From contig NZ_CP107930.1 of NCBI RefSeq assembly GCF_036021035.1, positions 4,612,006 through 4,676,005 of the forward strand: 64,000 nt of DNA, in the 5' to 3' direction. Shown piece by piece: positions 28,226 to 38,262 of this stretch; position 1 is the first letter of the stretch, and each line of letters starts with the position of its first letter. Under the pieces are notes generated by a model. That model ran no database searches and was not told where the DNA came from. It saw nothing but the letters and a program-made list of their open reading frames with translations. The stretch is from Kineococcus sp. NBC_00420. GTDB taxonomy: Bacteria > Actinomycetota > Actinomycetes > Actinomycetales > Kineococcaceae. A program made the translations under genes and the position numbers.

Positions 28226-31060
28226 TCAGCCGGTGTTGCGCATCCCCGCGGCGATGCCGTTGATGGTCAGCAGCAGGGCGCGGCGCAGGGCGGGGTCGAC
28301 GTCGTCACCGCTGGCCCGCGAGCGGGCGAGCAGGGACACCTGCAGGGCGTGCAGCGGCGCGAGGTAGGCGTCGCGCAGTTCCAGGGTCCGCTTGAGCACG
28401 GGCGCGGACTGCAGGAGTTCGTCCTGCTCGGTCAGCAGCAGGATCTCCTCCAGCGTCGTCGCGTGCTCGGCGCGGATCACGTCGAACGTCGCGCGCTGGT
28501 CGGGCGAGACGAGCTCGTCGACGTAGTGCCGGGCGATGCCCAGGTCGGTCTTCGCCAGGGTCATCTGCACGTTGGAGATGAAGCTGCGGAAGAAGCTCCA
28601 GTCGGCCGCCATGGCCTTGAGGTCGTCGCTGCGCCCGGCCTCGCGGGCCGCCTTGAGACCCGAACCCACCCCGAACCAGCCGGGCACGTTGATGCGGGTC
28701 TGGGTCCAGCCGAACACCCACGGGATCGCGCGCAGGTCCTCGAGCCCCCCCGTCCCACCGGGGCGACGGGAGGGACGCGAACCCATGTTGAGGTTCCCGA
28801 GCTCCTCGACCGGGGTGGCGGTGAGGAAGAACGGCACGAGACCGGGGTCGCCGATGAGGCGGCGGTAGGCCTCCTGGCCCTTTGCGGCGACGATGCCCAT
28901 CGTCACGTCCCAGTCGTCCAGGACGGTGTCCGGCTGCAACGGCGTGCGGTGCAACGTGGACGCCTCGAGCGCGGCGGACAGCGCGACCTCGAGGTTGTGG
29001 CGGGCCAGGCGCGGCTGGACGTACTTGTCGGAGATCACCTCGCCCTGCTCGGTGACCTTGATCGGACCGTCGAGGGTGCCGTAGGGCTGGGCCAGGATCG
29101 CCTCGCCGGTGGGACCGCCGCCGCGCCCGACCGACCCGCCGCGGCCGTGGAAGAGGCGCAGGGTCACCCCGTAGCGGGCGGCGACGTCGCGCAGCGCGCG
29201 CTGGGCGCGGTGGATCTGCCAGCGCGAGGCCGCGATCCCGGCGTCCTTGGAGGAGTCGGAGTAGCCGAGCATGATCTCCTGCACGTTCCCCCGGGCCGCC
29301 ACGACACGACGGTAGGAGGCGTCGGAGAGCAGACCCTCGAGGAGTTCCTCGGCGTTCTCGAGCTCGGTGACGGTCTCGAAGAGCGGGGCGAACCCGATGC
29401 GCGCCACGTCGTTGGCACCCGGCGTCTCGGCCAGGTCGACGAGGCCGACCTCACGGGCCAGGACGACGACGGCGAAGAGGTCGTCGATGCCCTTGGTCAT
29501 CGAGACGATGTAGGTCTCGATCGTCTCGTCGCCGTAGCGGTCGAGGGAGTCGCGGATGGTCGAGAACAGCCGTACGACCTTCTCGGGGGTCCCCGTGAGG
29601 GTGCGGACCGCGGCGCCGATGAGCGGGCGGTGGCCCGTCATCTCCTTGGAGAGGAGCTTGGTGCGGGCGGTGCGGTCGAGGTCGGCGTAGGGCGTGATGA
29701 GTTCACCGAGGCGGTCGTAGATCGCGCCGAGCGCCTCGTGGTGCTTGCCCGCGTCCTCGCGCACGTCCAGGGTCGCCAGGCCGAAGCCCACCGCGCGGGT
29801 GACGCGCAGCAGCCGGGCCACGGCGCCGTCGGCGACGAGGTGACCTTCGTTGGCGCGCAACGACTCCGAGATCATCACGATGTCGGCGGTGAACTCGGCC
29901 ACCGACGCGTAGTCGCGGCCGGGGACGTGGTCGTTGCCGGTGTGCAGCCGCGCCCGGGTCCCCTCGAGGCGGGCCAGGACGTAGGACAGCTTGAAGCGGT
30001 AGGGCTCCTCGCCGTTGAGGTGGATGCGGGAGGCGTGCACGTCGGGCAGCGCGGCGGCGTCGGCCTCGAGGGAGGCGAGCAGTTCCTCGGAGAACCCGAC
30101 GATCTGGGTCGAGGCCGCGAGCTGGGTCATGAGGTCGCGGGTGGCGGCGCTGAGGACGTCCAGGGCCGCGTCGTGCTGCATCCCCAGGACCTCGGCGGTG
30201 ACCTCGGGGGTCACGTTCGGGTTGCCGTCGCGGTCCCCGCCGACCCAGTTGCCGAAGCGCAGCGGCTGGGCGTCCAGCGGCAGGTCCAGGCCGAGCTCGG
30301 CGAGCCCGACCGAGAGGTCCTCGAGCAGGTCCGGCAGGACCGTGGAGGTCAGGTTGCGCAGGTAGTGCAGCGCCGAGCGGGCCTCGTCGGCCGGTCGGGG
30401 GCGCAGGACGCGCAGCTCGTCCGTCTGCCACAGCTCGTCGACGAGTTCGGCGAGGCGGCGCTGGCCGCGCTGGGCGTCGACGGGGCGCTGCGTCGGGTCC
30501 TCGGAGGCCTCGACGATGGTGGTGATCCGCAGCAGCAGGTCGAGCACCGAGCGACGGCTGGACTCGGTGGGGTGCGCGGTGAAGACCGGGCGCAGCTGGA
30601 GGCGACCGAGGATCTGCTGGGCGGTGGCCGGGTCGAGGTCACCGGCGGCCAGGGCCTCGCCGAGCCGGGCGAGGGTGGCGTCGAGGCCGCCACCGGACTG
30701 CTTGGACAGCTCCAGGCCGCGGTGCAGCTGCTCGGAGGCGTTCGCGAGCTGGAAGTAGGCGGTGAAGGCACGGGCCAGCACGATGGCGGTCGCGTCGTCC
30801 ACCCCGGAGAGCAGCCGGGCCAGCTCCGCGCCGTCGTCGGCCTCGCGGGCCAGGGCGCGCACCTGCTCGACCAGGTCGAGGAGGTCCTGACCCTCGTGCC
30901 GGGTGAGCGAGGCGCCCAGGAGTTCCCCGAGCCGTCGGACGGAGGCCCGCAGGGCCGCGTGACCTTCGTGGGAGGAGACGCCGTCGACGGTCAGCCCGTC
31001 CTGGGACGTGCTCCGTACCTGGTCGTCCACTCCACTGGTCTCGTCGTGCGTGGTGCTCAT
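28226..31060 (-). CDS. ppc: Phosphoenolpyruvate carboxylase
   Basis: 944 residues; carboxylates PEP to oxaloacetate to refill the TCA cycle. Catalytic His in RPVFTAHPTESSRRS near residue 163, then FGNWVGGDRDGNPNVT, the IMLGYSDSSKDAG signature near 600, the glycine-rich FHGRGGSVGRGGGP loop near 640 and the C-terminal RNTG that closes the allosteric site. ATG at 31060 preceded by GGGAGG; an in-frame GTG lies 18 codons upstream. Monocistronic, convergent with uppS. Confidence 0.96.
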   Translation of the reverse strand: MSTTHDETSGVDDQVRSTSQDGLTVDGVSSHEGHAALRASVRRLGELLGASLTRHEGQDLLDLVEQVRALAREADDGAELARLLSGVDDATAIVLARAFTAYFQLANASEQLHRGLELSKQSGGGLDATLARLGEALAAGDLDPATAQQILGRLQLRPVFTAHPTESSRRSVLDLLLRITTIVEASEDPTQRPVDAQRGQRRLAELVDELWQTDELRVLRPRPADEARSALHYLRNLTSTVLPDLLEDLSVGLAELGLDLPLDAQPLRFGNWVGGDRDGNPNVTPEVTAEVLGMQHDAALDVLSAATRDLMTQLAASTQIVGFSEELLASLEADAAALPDVHASRIHLNGEEPYRFKLSYVLARLEGTRARLHTGNDHVPGRDYASVAEFTADIVMISESLRANEGHLVADGAVARLLRVTRAVGFGLATLDVREDAGKHHEALGAIYDRLGELITPYADLDRTARTKLLSKEMTGHRPLIGAAVRTLTGTPEKVVRLFSTIRDSLDRYGDETIETYIVSMTKGIDDLFAVVVLAREVGLVDLAETPGANDVARIGFAPLFETVTELENAEELLEGLLSDASYRRVVAARGNVQEIMLGYSDSSKDAGIAASRWQIHRAQRALRDVAARYGVTLRLFHGRGGSVGRGGGPTGEAILAQPYGTLDGPIKVTEQGEVISDKYVQPRLARHNLEVALSAALEASTLHRTPLQPDTVLDDWDVTMGIVAAKGQEAYRRLIGDPGLVPFFLTATPVEELGNLNMGSRPSRRPGGTGGLEDLRAIPWVFGWTQTRINVPGWFGVGSGLKAAREAGRSDDLKAMAADWSFFRSFISNVQMTLAKTDLGIARHYVDELVSPDQRATFDVIRAEHATTLEEILLLTEQDELLQSAPVLKRTLELRDAYLAPLHALQVSLLARSRASGDDVDPALRRALLLTINGIAAGMRNTG

Positions 31061-31231
31061 CGCCTCGCCTCGCCTCCCTGCCGGTGCTCGGGTCGACGCT
31101 GACTCCGGGTGCACGTCCTGACTTGCCGTCCACCGCCCGGAGGGGGCGGCGGGGGCAGTCTTGCGTGTCCGTCGCCAGGGACGAAACCGGGGGAGGCGAG
31201 GCGCAGGTGCGTCCTCGGTGCGGACGCGACC

Positions 31232-31510
31232 TCAGCTGCCGTTGGCGGCGGCCTTGAGCTTGGAGCCGGCGGTGAGCTTGGCGCCGAAGGAGGCGGCGAT
31301 CTCCATGGTCTCGCCGGTGCGCGGGTTGCGGCCCGTGCGGGCGGCGCGTTCCACGCGCTCGACGGTCATCAGGCCCGGGAGCTTGACGACCTCGCCCTTG
31401 CCGACGGCCTCGACGAGGACGTCGCCCAGGGCGTTGAGCATGGTGTCGGTGTCGGACTGCGTCAGGCCTGCGCGCTGGGCGACGGCGGTGACGAGTTCGG
31501 AGCGGTTCAC
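31232..31510 (-). CDS. hup: HU-family nucleoid protein
   Basis: 92 residues; histone-like DNA-binding dimer. NRSELVTAVAQRAGLTQSD opening, GEVVKLPGLMTVERVERAAR, and the beta-arm signature GRNPRTGETMEI. It lacks the long Lys/Ala-rich tail found in mycobacterial and some other actinobacterial HupB proteins and so is of the short type. GTG start after GGGAGA. Lies between ppc and zur, all on the same strand, with clear gaps. Confidence 0.93.
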   Translation of the reverse strand: MNRSELVTAVAQRAGLTQSDTDTMLNALGDVLVEAVGKGEVVKLPGLMTVERVERAARTGRNPRTGETMEIAASFGAKLTAGSKLKAAANGS

Positions 31511-31563
31511 GGTCTCTCCCGTTTGTCTCGAAGACGGTGGTCGGCCTGTGACGTTACCGGTCG

Positions 31564-32049
31564 TCACTGCTCGTGCTCAGCACGCGGCTCCCCGTGGGCC
31601 GCGTCGGAGGGGTCCGTGGAGGTTCCGCGAAGAGCGTCCTGCGGTGCTCGGACGAGCTCGCTGCACCCCGCGCACACGCCGAAGACCTCGACGACGTGCT
31701 GGACGGCGGTGAAGCCGTGGTCGGCGCCGACCCGCTTGGCCCAGGCCTCGACGGCCGGCCCCTCGACCTCGACGGTGGCCCCGCAGCGACGGCAGACCAG
31801 GTGGTGGTGGTGCCCGGTGGAGCAGCGGCGGTAGACGGCCTCGGCGCCGTCGTCGGTGCGCAGCACGTCCACGTCACCGTCCTCGGCGAGGACCTGCAGC
31901 GCGCGGTAGACCGTGGCCAGGCCGACGTTCTCGCCCCGGGCCCGCAGCTTGGCGTGCAGGTCCTGGGCGGAGAGGAAGGCGTCGGCCTCGTCGAGGACCG
32001 CGGAGACGGCCGAACGCTGCTTCGTGGACCGGCGGGCCGGGATCGACAC
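31564..32049 (-). CDS. zur: Fur-family regulator, Zur type
   Basis: 161 residues. Winged helix N-terminal domain ([32 protein letters not shown]), then metal-binding [11 protein letters not shown] and a second Cys pair VCAGCSELV forming the structural zinc site. Sequence and position next to glyS match the actinobacterial zinc sensor FurB/Zur. Start GTG at 32049. Divergent from glyS. A metal specificity of zinc is inferred. Confidence 0.85.
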   Translation of the reverse strand: MSIPARRSTKQRSAVSAVLDEADAFLSAQDLHAKLRARGENVGLATVYRALQVLAEDGDVDVLRTDDGAEAVYRRCSTGHHHHLVCRRCGATVEVEGPAVEAWAKRVGADHGFTAVQHVVEVFGVCAGCSELVRAPQDALRGTSTDPSDAAHGEPRAEHEQ

Positions 32050-32252
32050 GACTGGCTCGTCTCCTTCCGTTCGTCCTGCGAGCCGTTCTCGACAGGCGGG
32101 TCAGGTCACCCTACGTGCTCGCGTGCACTGGGCCGAGCGGCGTCGGGCAGCGAGCAGGCGGGATCGCTCAGCGCGTAACCTCTGCGAGGACGCCTGCCCC
32201 GCCCGCGGGGTGGCGCTCGACCGCCGACACCCAGCCGGACAGGAGATCCCGC

Positions 32253-33641
32253 GTGGCCTCGCCCACCCCTCGCCTCGACGCCGTCATCAACCTCGCCAAG
32301 CGCCGAGGTTTCGTCTTCCCCTCGGGTGAGATCTACGGCGGTACCCGCTCGGCCTGGGACTACGGCCCCCTCGGGGTCGAGCTGAAGGAGAACATCAAGC
32401 GCCAGTGGTGGCGTCAGATGGTCTCCTCCCGCGACGACGTCGTCGGCCTGGACTCCTCCGTGATCCTGCCGCGGCGCGTGTGGGAGGCCTCCGGTCACGT
32501 CGAGGTCTTCAGCGACCCGCTGGTGGAGTCGCTGCAGACCCACAAGCGCTACCGGGCCGACCACCTGCTCGAGGCCTACGAGGCCAAGCACGGTCACCCC
32601 CCGGTCAACGGCCTCGCCGACGTGCCGGACCCGGAGACGGGCGTGCGCGGGCAGTGGACCGAACCCCGCGACTTCTCCGGCCTCATGAAGACCTACCTCG
32701 GTGCGGTCGACAACGAGGAGGGGATGCACTACCTGCGCCCCGAGACCGCCCAGGGCATCTTCGTGAACTTCGCCAACGTCATGGGCTCCGCGCGCAAGAA
32801 GCCGCCGTTCGGCATCGGCCAGATCGGCAAGAGTTTCCGCAACGAGATCACCCCCGGCAACTTCATCTTCCGGACGCGTGAGTTCGAGCAGATGGAGATG
32901 GAGTTCTTCGTCGAACCCGGCACCGACGAGCAGTGGCACCAGTACTGGCTCGACGAGCGCATGTCCTGGTACACGGGCCTGGGCATCGACGCCGGCAACC
33001 TCCGGTTCTTCGAGCACCCGCAGGAGAAGCTGTCGCACTACTCCAAGCGGACGGTCGACATCGAGTACCGGTTCGGGTTCCAGGGGTCGGAGTGGGGCGA
33101 GCTCGAGGGCGTCGCCAACCGCACCGACTACGACCTGACGACGCACGCCCGGGAGTCCGGCGTCGACCTGTCCTACTTCGACCAGACCAAGGGCGAACGC
33201 TGGGTCCCCTACGTCATCGAGCCCGCAGCGGGCCTGACCCGTTCGCTCATGGCGTTCCTCGTCGACGCCTACACCGAGGACGAGGCCCCGAACACCAAGG
33301 GCGGCGTCGACAAGCGCACCGTGCTGCGCCTGGACCACCGCCTCGCCCCGGTCAAGGCCGCGGTGTTCCCGTTGTCGCGCAACGAGTCCCTCTCGCCGAA
33401 GGCGCGTGACCTCGCGGCCGAGCTGCGCCGGAACTGGAACGTCGAGTTCGACGACGCCGGCGCCATCGGCCGTCGTTACCGCCGTCACGACGAGGTCGGC
33501 ACGCCGTACTGCATCACCGTCGACTTCGACACCCTCGAGGACGAGGCGGTGACCATCCGCGAACGCGACACGATGGCGCAGGAACGCGTCGGGCTGACCC
33601 AGGTCACCCAGTGGCTGGGGGCGCGCCTCATCGGCGCCTGA
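32253..33641 (+). CDS. glyS: Glycine-tRNA ligase
   Basis: 462 residues, class II alpha2-type glycyl-tRNA synthetase. Motif 1 to 3 regions are visible: [18 protein letters not shown] near 25, the motif 2 area [25 protein letters not shown] near 190, and [15 protein letters not shown] near 330, then an anticodon-binding domain. The GTG start has AGGAG 7 bases upstream. The gene is closed by a GC-rich hairpin. Confidence 0.96.
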   Translation: MASPTPRLDAVINLAKRRGFVFPSGEIYGGTRSAWDYGPLGVELKENIKRQWWRQMVSSRDDVVGLDSSVILPRRVWEASGHVEVFSDPLVESLQTHKRYRADHLLEAYEAKHGHPPVNGLADVPDPETGVRGQWTEPRDFSGLMKTYLGAVDNEEGMHYLRPETAQGIFVNFANVMGSARKKPPFGIGQIGKSFRNEITPGNFIFRTREFEQMEMEFFVEPGTDEQWHQYWLDERMSWYTGLGIDAGNLRFFEHPQEKLSHYSKRTVDIEYRFGFQGSEWGELEGVANRTDYDLTTHARESGVDLSYFDQTKGERWVPYVIEPAAGLTRSLMAFLVDAYTEDEAPNTKGGVDKRTVLRLDHRLAPVKAAVFPLSRNESLSPKARDLAAELRRNWNVEFDDAGAIGRRYRRHDEVGTPYCITVDFDTLEDEAVTIRERDTMAQERVGLTQVTQWLGARLIGA

Positions 33642-33650
33642 ACCACGGGC

Positions 33651-33684
33651 GGACGGCCGGAACCCCTGGGGGTTCCGGCCGTCC
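33651..33684 (+). terminator. glyS terminator hairpin
   Basis: 16 bp perfect stem (33651-33666 with 33669-33684), ten bases after the glyS stop and immediately before the TAGGCT box of the next gene. Confidence 0.75.
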
Positions 33685-33687
33685 GTC

Positions 33688-33693
33688 TAGGCT
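33688..33693 (+). promoter_or_regulatory. Leaderless -10 box of the MerR gene
   Basis: TAGGCT ends 6 bases before GTG 33700, directly abutting the glyS terminator. Confidence 0.55.
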
Positions 33694-33699
33694 TGCCGC

Positions 33700-34149
33700 G
33701 TGGACTCCAGCTTCGGGATCGGTGAGGTCAGTGAGCTGACGGGGATCGGCGTCGACGCGCTGCGCTTCTACGAACGCGAAGGGCTCCTCGTCGGACCCGT
33801 CCGGCGCGACCCCGGTGGTCGACGCCGCTACTCGGCGCTCGAGGTCGAGTGGCTGCGGATGTGCGCGCGGCTGCGGGGCACGGGGATGCCCGTGCCCGAC
33901 GTCCGCCGCTACGCGGAACTCGTCCGGGCCGGCGAGGGCAACGAGGCCGAACGTCTCGGCCTGCTCGCCGCCCACCAGCACCGCGTCGAGGAGCAGCTGG
34001 CGGAACTCGCCTCCGCCCGCGACGTCATCGCCGCGAAGGTCGACCTCTACGCGGCGCGCCTCGCCGCCGGGACCGCGGGGGAGTCGTGGGTCGCCGGCCC
34101 CTCCCCGTGCGTCGCCGCGGTCCCCGCGCGGGTCGACGAGGTGGCCTGA
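33700..34149 (+). CDS. MerR-family transcriptional regulator
   Basis: 149 residues. N-terminal winged helix FGIGEVSELTGIGVDALRFY, ERE, then RRRYSALEVEWLRMCARLRGTG, with the coiled-coil dimer helix after residue 75. No cysteine metal site of the MerR/CueR type is visible in the linker, and there is only one Cys near the C-terminus, so a small organic effector is more likely than a metal. It overlaps the downstream transporter gene if that starts at 34107, and may control it. Confidence 0.88.
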   Translation: MDSSFGIGEVSELTGIGVDALRFYEREGLLVGPVRRDPGGRRRYSALEVEWLRMCARLRGTGMPVPDVRRYAELVRAGEGNEAERLGLLAAHQHRVEEQLAELASARDVIAAKVDLYAARLAAGTAGESWVAGPSPCVAAVPARVDEVA

Positions 34150-35348
34150 TCCGCTCTCCGTCCGGCGAACCCCGTCACGAGCTGCCCCGTCCCGAACTCG
34201 CCCGTCCGGTCGTCGCGGGCGTCGTCGCCGCGCTGACCGGGTTCGCGAGCTCCTTCGTCCTGGTGCTCGCGGGGCTGACCGCCGCCGGAGCCTCGCCCGC
34301 GCAGGCGGCGTCCGGTCTGCTCGCCCTCTGCCTCGCCCAGGGGCTCCTCGCCTGCCTCCTGTCCTGGCGCACCGGGCAGCCGCTGTCGTTCGTCTGGTCG
34401 ACGCCCGGGGCCGCGTTGATCGTCGCCGCGCAGGGACGCACCGGTTCCTTCGCCGCGGCCGTCGGGGCGTTCCTCCTCTGCGCGCTGCTGCTCGTGGTCA
34501 CCGGCGCCTGGCCGTGGCTGGCGAACCTCGTCCGGCGGGTTCCCACCCCGGTCTCGGGGGCGCTGCTGGCCGGGGTGCTGCTGCCGTTGTGCCTGGCCCC
34601 GGTCACCGCGGTGCGCCGCGAACCCGTGGCCGCGCTGGCCGTCGTGGTCGTGTGGCTGGTGCTGCGTCGCTACGCCACGGCGTGGGCGGTGCCCGCCGCG
34701 ATGGTCGTCGGACTCCTCGGCACGGCGTGGCTGCTGGAGGGTGGGATCGCGCTCGAGTGGGCGCCGCGGCTGCTGGCGGTGGTCCCCGCCTTCGACCCCT
34801 TCGTCATCGTCTCGCTCGGGGTCCCGCTCTACGTCGTGACGATGGCCGGGCAGAACGTCCCGGGTTTCGCGATCCTCGACACCTTGGGCTACCGCGACGT
34901 CCCCGTCGCCCGCGTGCTCGTCGGGTCCGGGGTGGGCAGTGCCGTCGCGGCGTTCTTCGGCGGGCACGCGGTGAACCTCTCGGCGCTCGCCGCCGGGATC
35001 ATCGCGGGGCCGGGCGCGTCCGCGGATCCGCGCCGGCGCTGGGTCGCCGCCGTGGCCGGGGGAGGCGGGTACCTGGTGCTCGGGCTGCTCGCGACCCCGA
35101 TCGCCGAGTTCGTCGGCAACGGTGACCCGGTCCTCGTCGAGGCCGTCGCCGGGCTCGCCCTGCTCTCCTCCTTCGCCGGGGGACTGACCTCCGCGTTGAG
35201 CGACCCGAGGCACCGGGTGACGGCGGGCCTCACGTTCGCCGTCGTCGCCTCGGGAGTCACCTTCGCCGGAGTGGGGTCGGCGTTCTGGGGACTCGCGGCC
35301 GGACTCCTCGTCTTCTGGTGGTCGCGGGAGCGCGTCGTCACGAGGTGA
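34107..35348 (+). CDS. BenE-family benzoate/H+ symporter-like protein
   Basis: About 413 residues with 11 to 12 hydrophobic segments. PVVAGVVAALTGFASSFVLV opens the domain; FVWSTPGAALIVAAQG, LYVVTMAGQNVPGFAIL and GSAVAAFFGGHAVNLSALAA are BenE family segments. Likely inner-membrane uptake of an aromatic acid or similar anion. The start is uncertain: GTG 34107 overlaps the MerR gene by 43 bases, and the alternative is a CTG at 34146 overlapping its stop. No benzoate catabolic genes are nearby. Confidence 0.8.
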   Translation: MRRRGPRAGRRGGLIRSPSGEPRHELPRPELARPVVAGVVAALTGFASSFVLVLAGLTAAGASPAQAASGLLALCLAQGLLACLLSWRTGQPLSFVWSTPGAALIVAAQGRTGSFAAAVGAFLLCALLLVVTGAWPWLANLVRRVPTPVSGALLAGVLLPLCLAPVTAVRREPVAALAVVVVWLVLRRYATAWAVPAAMVVGLLGTAWLLEGGIALEWAPRLLAVVPAFDPFVIVSLGVPLYVVTMAGQNVPGFAILDTLGYRDVPVARVLVGSGVGSAVAAFFGGHAVNLSALAAGIIAGPGASADPRRRWVAAVAGGGGYLVLGLLATPIAEFVGNGDPVLVEAVAGLALLSSFAGGLTSALSDPRHRVTAGLTFAVVASGVTFAGVGSAFWGLAAGLLVFWWSRERVVTR

Positions 35349-35417
35349 CATCCGTCATGGGTCCGGGGTGACGCGAGGCCGAGGCGCCGAGGTCCCCGAC
35401 CCGTGAGGCTCCTCCTC

Positions 35418-36359
35418 ATGGAGAGCACAGCACCTGACGCGACGCTCACGCTGAGCACGAGCCCGGCCGCCATCGCCGTCACCGGCCTCACCAAGCGCTT
35501 CGGCGCGGTCACCGCCGTCGACGGTCTCGACCTCGTCGTGCGCCCCGGTGAGGTCGTGGCTTTCCTCGGCCCGAACGGGGCTGGCAAGACCTCGACGATC
35601 GACGTCCTGCTCGGCCTGTCCCAGCCCAGCACCGGGACCGCCAGCGTCTACGGCGTCCCCCCGCGGGAAGCCGTCGCCCGCGGCTGGGTGTCCGCCGTCA
35701 TGCAGAGCGGTGGGCTGCTCAAGGACCTATCGGTGCGCGAGACCGTCGAGGTCACCGCGTCGTTGTTCGCCCGCACCCAACCCGTCGACGTCGTCCTGCA
35801 GCGGGCCGGGATCTCCGACATCGCCGACCGGCGCGTCGGCAGGTGCTCCGGGGGTGAGCAGCAGCGGCTGCGGTTCGCGATGGCCCTGCTGCCCGACCCG
35901 CGCCTGCTCGTCCTCGACGAGCCCACCACCGGGATGGACGTCGAGGGCCGCCGGGCCTTCTGGGGCGCCATCCGCGACGACGCCCGGCGCGGGCGGACCG
36001 TCCTGTTCGCCACCCACTACCTCGAAGAAGCCGACACCTACGCCGACCGCATCGTCCTCGTCGCCCACGGACGGATCGTGGCCGACGGCACCCCGTCGCA
36101 GATCAAGGCGCTCTCCGCCGGGCGCACCGTCCGCGCCACCTGGCCCGGGGTGCGCCTGCACGACCTCGCGGAGATGCCGGGCGTGGAGGACCTGCAGGTG
36201 AACGGCGACCAGGTCCTGGTGCAGGCCACCGATTCCGACGCCGTCGCCCGGTTCCTGCTGACGCGCACCCCCGCCACCGACCTCGAGGTGACCGCCCGCG
36301 GTCTCGAGGACGCCTTCGTCTCCCTGACCAGCGACTCCACCCAGGAGGTCTCCCGATGA
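35418..36359 (+). CDS. ABC transporter ATP-binding protein
   Basis: 313 residues. Walker A FLGPNGAGKTSTI near residue 50, signature CSGGEQQRLRF near 145, Walker B LLVLDEPTTGMD near 165 and H-loop FATHYLEEAD near 200; the C-terminal 90 residues are a DrrA/NodI-like accessory region. First gene of a four-gene unit with an ABC-2 permease, histidine kinase and response regulator. ATG used; an upstream in-frame GTG at 35403 is possible. The 3' end overlaps the permease by 4 bases. Confidence 0.92.
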   Translation: MESTAPDATLTLSTSPAAIAVTGLTKRFGAVTAVDGLDLVVRPGEVVAFLGPNGAGKTSTIDVLLGLSQPSTGTASVYGVPPREAVARGWVSAVMQSGGLLKDLSVRETVEVTASLFARTQPVDVVLQRAGISDIADRRVGRCSGGEQQRLRFAMALLPDPRLLVLDEPTTGMDVEGRRAFWGAIRDDARRGRTVLFATHYLEEADTYADRIVLVAHGRIVADGTPSQIKALSAGRTVRATWPGVRLHDLAEMPGVEDLQVNGDQVLVQATDSDAVARFLLTRTPATDLEVTARGLEDAFVSLTSDSTQEVSR

Positions 36360-37105
36360 CCGCGATCGCCCCCGAGGTTCCGCGCGGACTGGTGAACCCG
36401 ACCTACCTGAAGCTGGACATCCGGCGGGTGCTGCGCAACCGGCGCACCCTGGTCTTCACCATCGTCATGCCGGTCGTCTTCTACTTCGCGTTCGGCGCGT
36501 CGCAGTCCGACGGCGACGCGAAGGGCTACGTGATGATCAGCTTCGCCGTCTACGGGGCGATGGTCGCGGCCACCAGCGTCGGCGCCTCCGTGGCCGTCGA
36601 ACGAGCCAGCGGCTGGAGCCGGCAGTTGCGCCTGACCCCGATGCGCCCGGCGACCTACGTCACCTCGAAGGTGCTGTCCGCGGCGAGCATCGCCCTCATC
36701 CCCGTCGTCGTGGAACTGCTCCTCGGGGCGGTGACCGGGGCGACGATGCGGGCCTCCGCATGGGTCGTGGGCGGTCTCGTCGCCTGGATCGGATCCCTCG
36801 TCTTCGCCTCCCTCGGCCTCGCCATCGGCTACCTGGTGCCCTCCGAGAACGCCATGCAGGTCATGGGTCCGGTGCTCGCCCTGCTGGCCCTCATGGGTGG
36901 GTTGTTCGTCCCCCTGACGCTGTTCGGCTCGACGCTGCAGACCGTCGCGTCCTTCACCCCGGCCTACGGGGTCGGGGTGCTGGCGCACTGGCAGGTGCAG
37001 CACACCGGTTCCTTCGTCGGAGCCGTCGTGAACCTCGTGGTGTGGACGGGGGTGTTCGGAGCCGCCGCGGCGTGGCTGTTCCGCCGCGACACCGGCCGCG
37101 TGTGA
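36356..37105 (+). CDS. ABC-2 type transporter permease
   Basis: 249 residues with six membrane segments (for example TLVFTIVMPVVFYFAFGA, VMISFAVYGAMVAATSVGAS, and AWVVGGLVAWIGSLVFASLGL). ABC-2 permeases pair with the upstream ATPase to export lipids, drugs or peptides. Overlaps both neighbours by 4 bases (ATGA upstream, GTGA downstream), so all four proteins are produced in a coupled manner. Confidence 0.9.
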   Translation: MTAIAPEVPRGLVNPTYLKLDIRRVLRNRRTLVFTIVMPVVFYFAFGASQSDGDAKGYVMISFAVYGAMVAATSVGASVAVERASGWSRQLRLTPMRPATYVTSKVLSAASIALIPVVVELLLGAVTGATMRASAWVVGGLVAWIGSLVFASLGLAIGYLVPSENAMQVMGPVLALLALMGGLFVPLTLFGSTLQTVASFTPAYGVGVLAHWQVQHTGSFVGAVVNLVVWTGVFGAAAAWLFRRDTGRV

Positions 37106-38262
37106 CCTCCGGCGAGAGCGCGGTGGCGTGGGAGGGTGCTCCCGTGCCGCCGCGCGAACCGCTGCCCGCCCTGGCGATCCCGCGCATGCGGGGCTCGGGG
37201 TTCGTGTTCGCGGGTGTCTGGTTGCTCATCCTCGTCCAGACCGTCGAGGACGCCTGGAAGAACCCCGACCGCGCGCTGGGGGCGCTCGCGATCGTGGCGA
37301 CCCTCGGTTTCGCCGTCCTCTACTTCGTCCTGCTGTCGCGGGGTTGGTCGACGATGCGGGCCACCGGCGACCTGGGGGCCACCCGCCGGCGGGCCGTGCT
37401 GGGGCTGGCGGCGCTGTTCGCGCTGACCGCGGTGATCGTCCCCGGCGCCGGTTCCAGCGGCTTCAACACCGTGTACTTCATCTCCGCCTACGCCGCGTTC
37501 ACGCTGCCGCTGCGACCGGCGCTGGGACTGTTCCTCGTCTGCGTCGTCGCGCTGGTGCTCGCCGGGCGGTGGGTGGACGGCTGGTCGGACCTGCAGGGCA
37601 CCGCGATCGGGACGTTCTTCGCGGCCGTCGCGACCCTCGGGATGACCCGGCTCATCCGGCGCAGCCGACAGCTCGCGGCCGCGCAGCAGGACCTGGCCCG
37701 CCTCGCCGTCGCCGAGGAGCGCACCCGCTTCTCCCGGGACCTGCACGACCTCCTCGGTCACTCGCTGACGGTCATCACGTTGAAGGCGGAACTCGCCGGA
37801 CGGCTCCTCGACGTCGACGTGGAACGGGCCCGTGTGGAGGTCGAGGACGTGGAACGCCTGGCGCGCACCGCGCTGACCGACGTCCGGGCCGCGCTGGAGG
37901 GCTACCGCGAGGTGTCCCTCGGCGCGGAACTCGCCGGCGCCCGCCAGGCGCTCGCCGCCGCGGGGGTCACGGGTCGGCTGCCCGGTTCCGTGGACGAGGT
38001 CCCGGGGGAGCTGCAGGAGTTGTTCGGCTGGGTCGTGCGCGAAGGGGTCACGAACGTGGTGCGCCATTCCGGGGCGCGCACCTGCTGGATCACGGTCTCG
38101 TCCTGCGCCGTGGTCGTCTGCGACGACGGCTCCGGGCCCCGGCCGGGGTCCGGGGGCGGAGCGGGACTCGCAGGCCTCGCCGAACGCGCCCGCGTCGCCG
38201 GGGGCGCGTTGACCGTCGGCCGGTCCACCCAGGGCGGTTTCGAACTGGGGGTCCGGGTGTGA
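37102..38262 (+). CDS. Sensor histidine kinase, HisKA_3 (NarL/DesK) type
   Basis: 386 residues. Five to six hydrophobic segments in residues 30-180, no large sensor domain. The phosphoacceptor box is SRDLHDLLGHSLTVITLK near residue 215; the ATPase has WVVREGVTNVVRHSGA (N box) and a G-rich region with LAGLAERARVAGGAL. The architecture resembles DesK, where the membrane itself is sensed. GTG overlaps the permease stop by 4 bases. The signal is probably linked to the job of the ABC exporter. Confidence 0.92.
   Translation: MTSGESAVAWEGAPVPPREPLPALAIPRMRGSGFVFAGVWLLILVQTVEDAWKNPDRALGALAIVATLGFAVLYFVLLSRGWSTMRATGDLGATRRRAVLGLAALFALTAVIVPGAGSSGFNTVYFISAYAAFTLPLRPALGLFLVCVVALVLAGRWVDGWSDLQGTAIGTFFAAVATLGMTRLIRRSRQLAAAQQDLARLAVAEERTRFSRDLHDLLGHSLTVITLKAELAGRLLDVDVERARVEVEDVERLARTALTDVRAALEGYREVSLGAELAGARQALAAAGVTGRLPGSVDEVPGELQELFGWVVREGVTNVVRHSGARTCWITVSSCAVVVCDDGSGPRPGSGGGAGLAGLAERARVAGGALTVGRSTQGGFELGVRV

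Noticed and set aside
28184-31102. 972-residue plus-strand frame opposite ppc
   Set aside because: Shadow of phosphoenolpyruvate carboxylase; no homology pattern and no start signal.
31131-31149. CCGCCC/GGGCGG hairpin between ppc and hup
   Set aside because: Only 6 bp with a 5-base loop; in DNA this GC-rich it is not distinguishable from chance.
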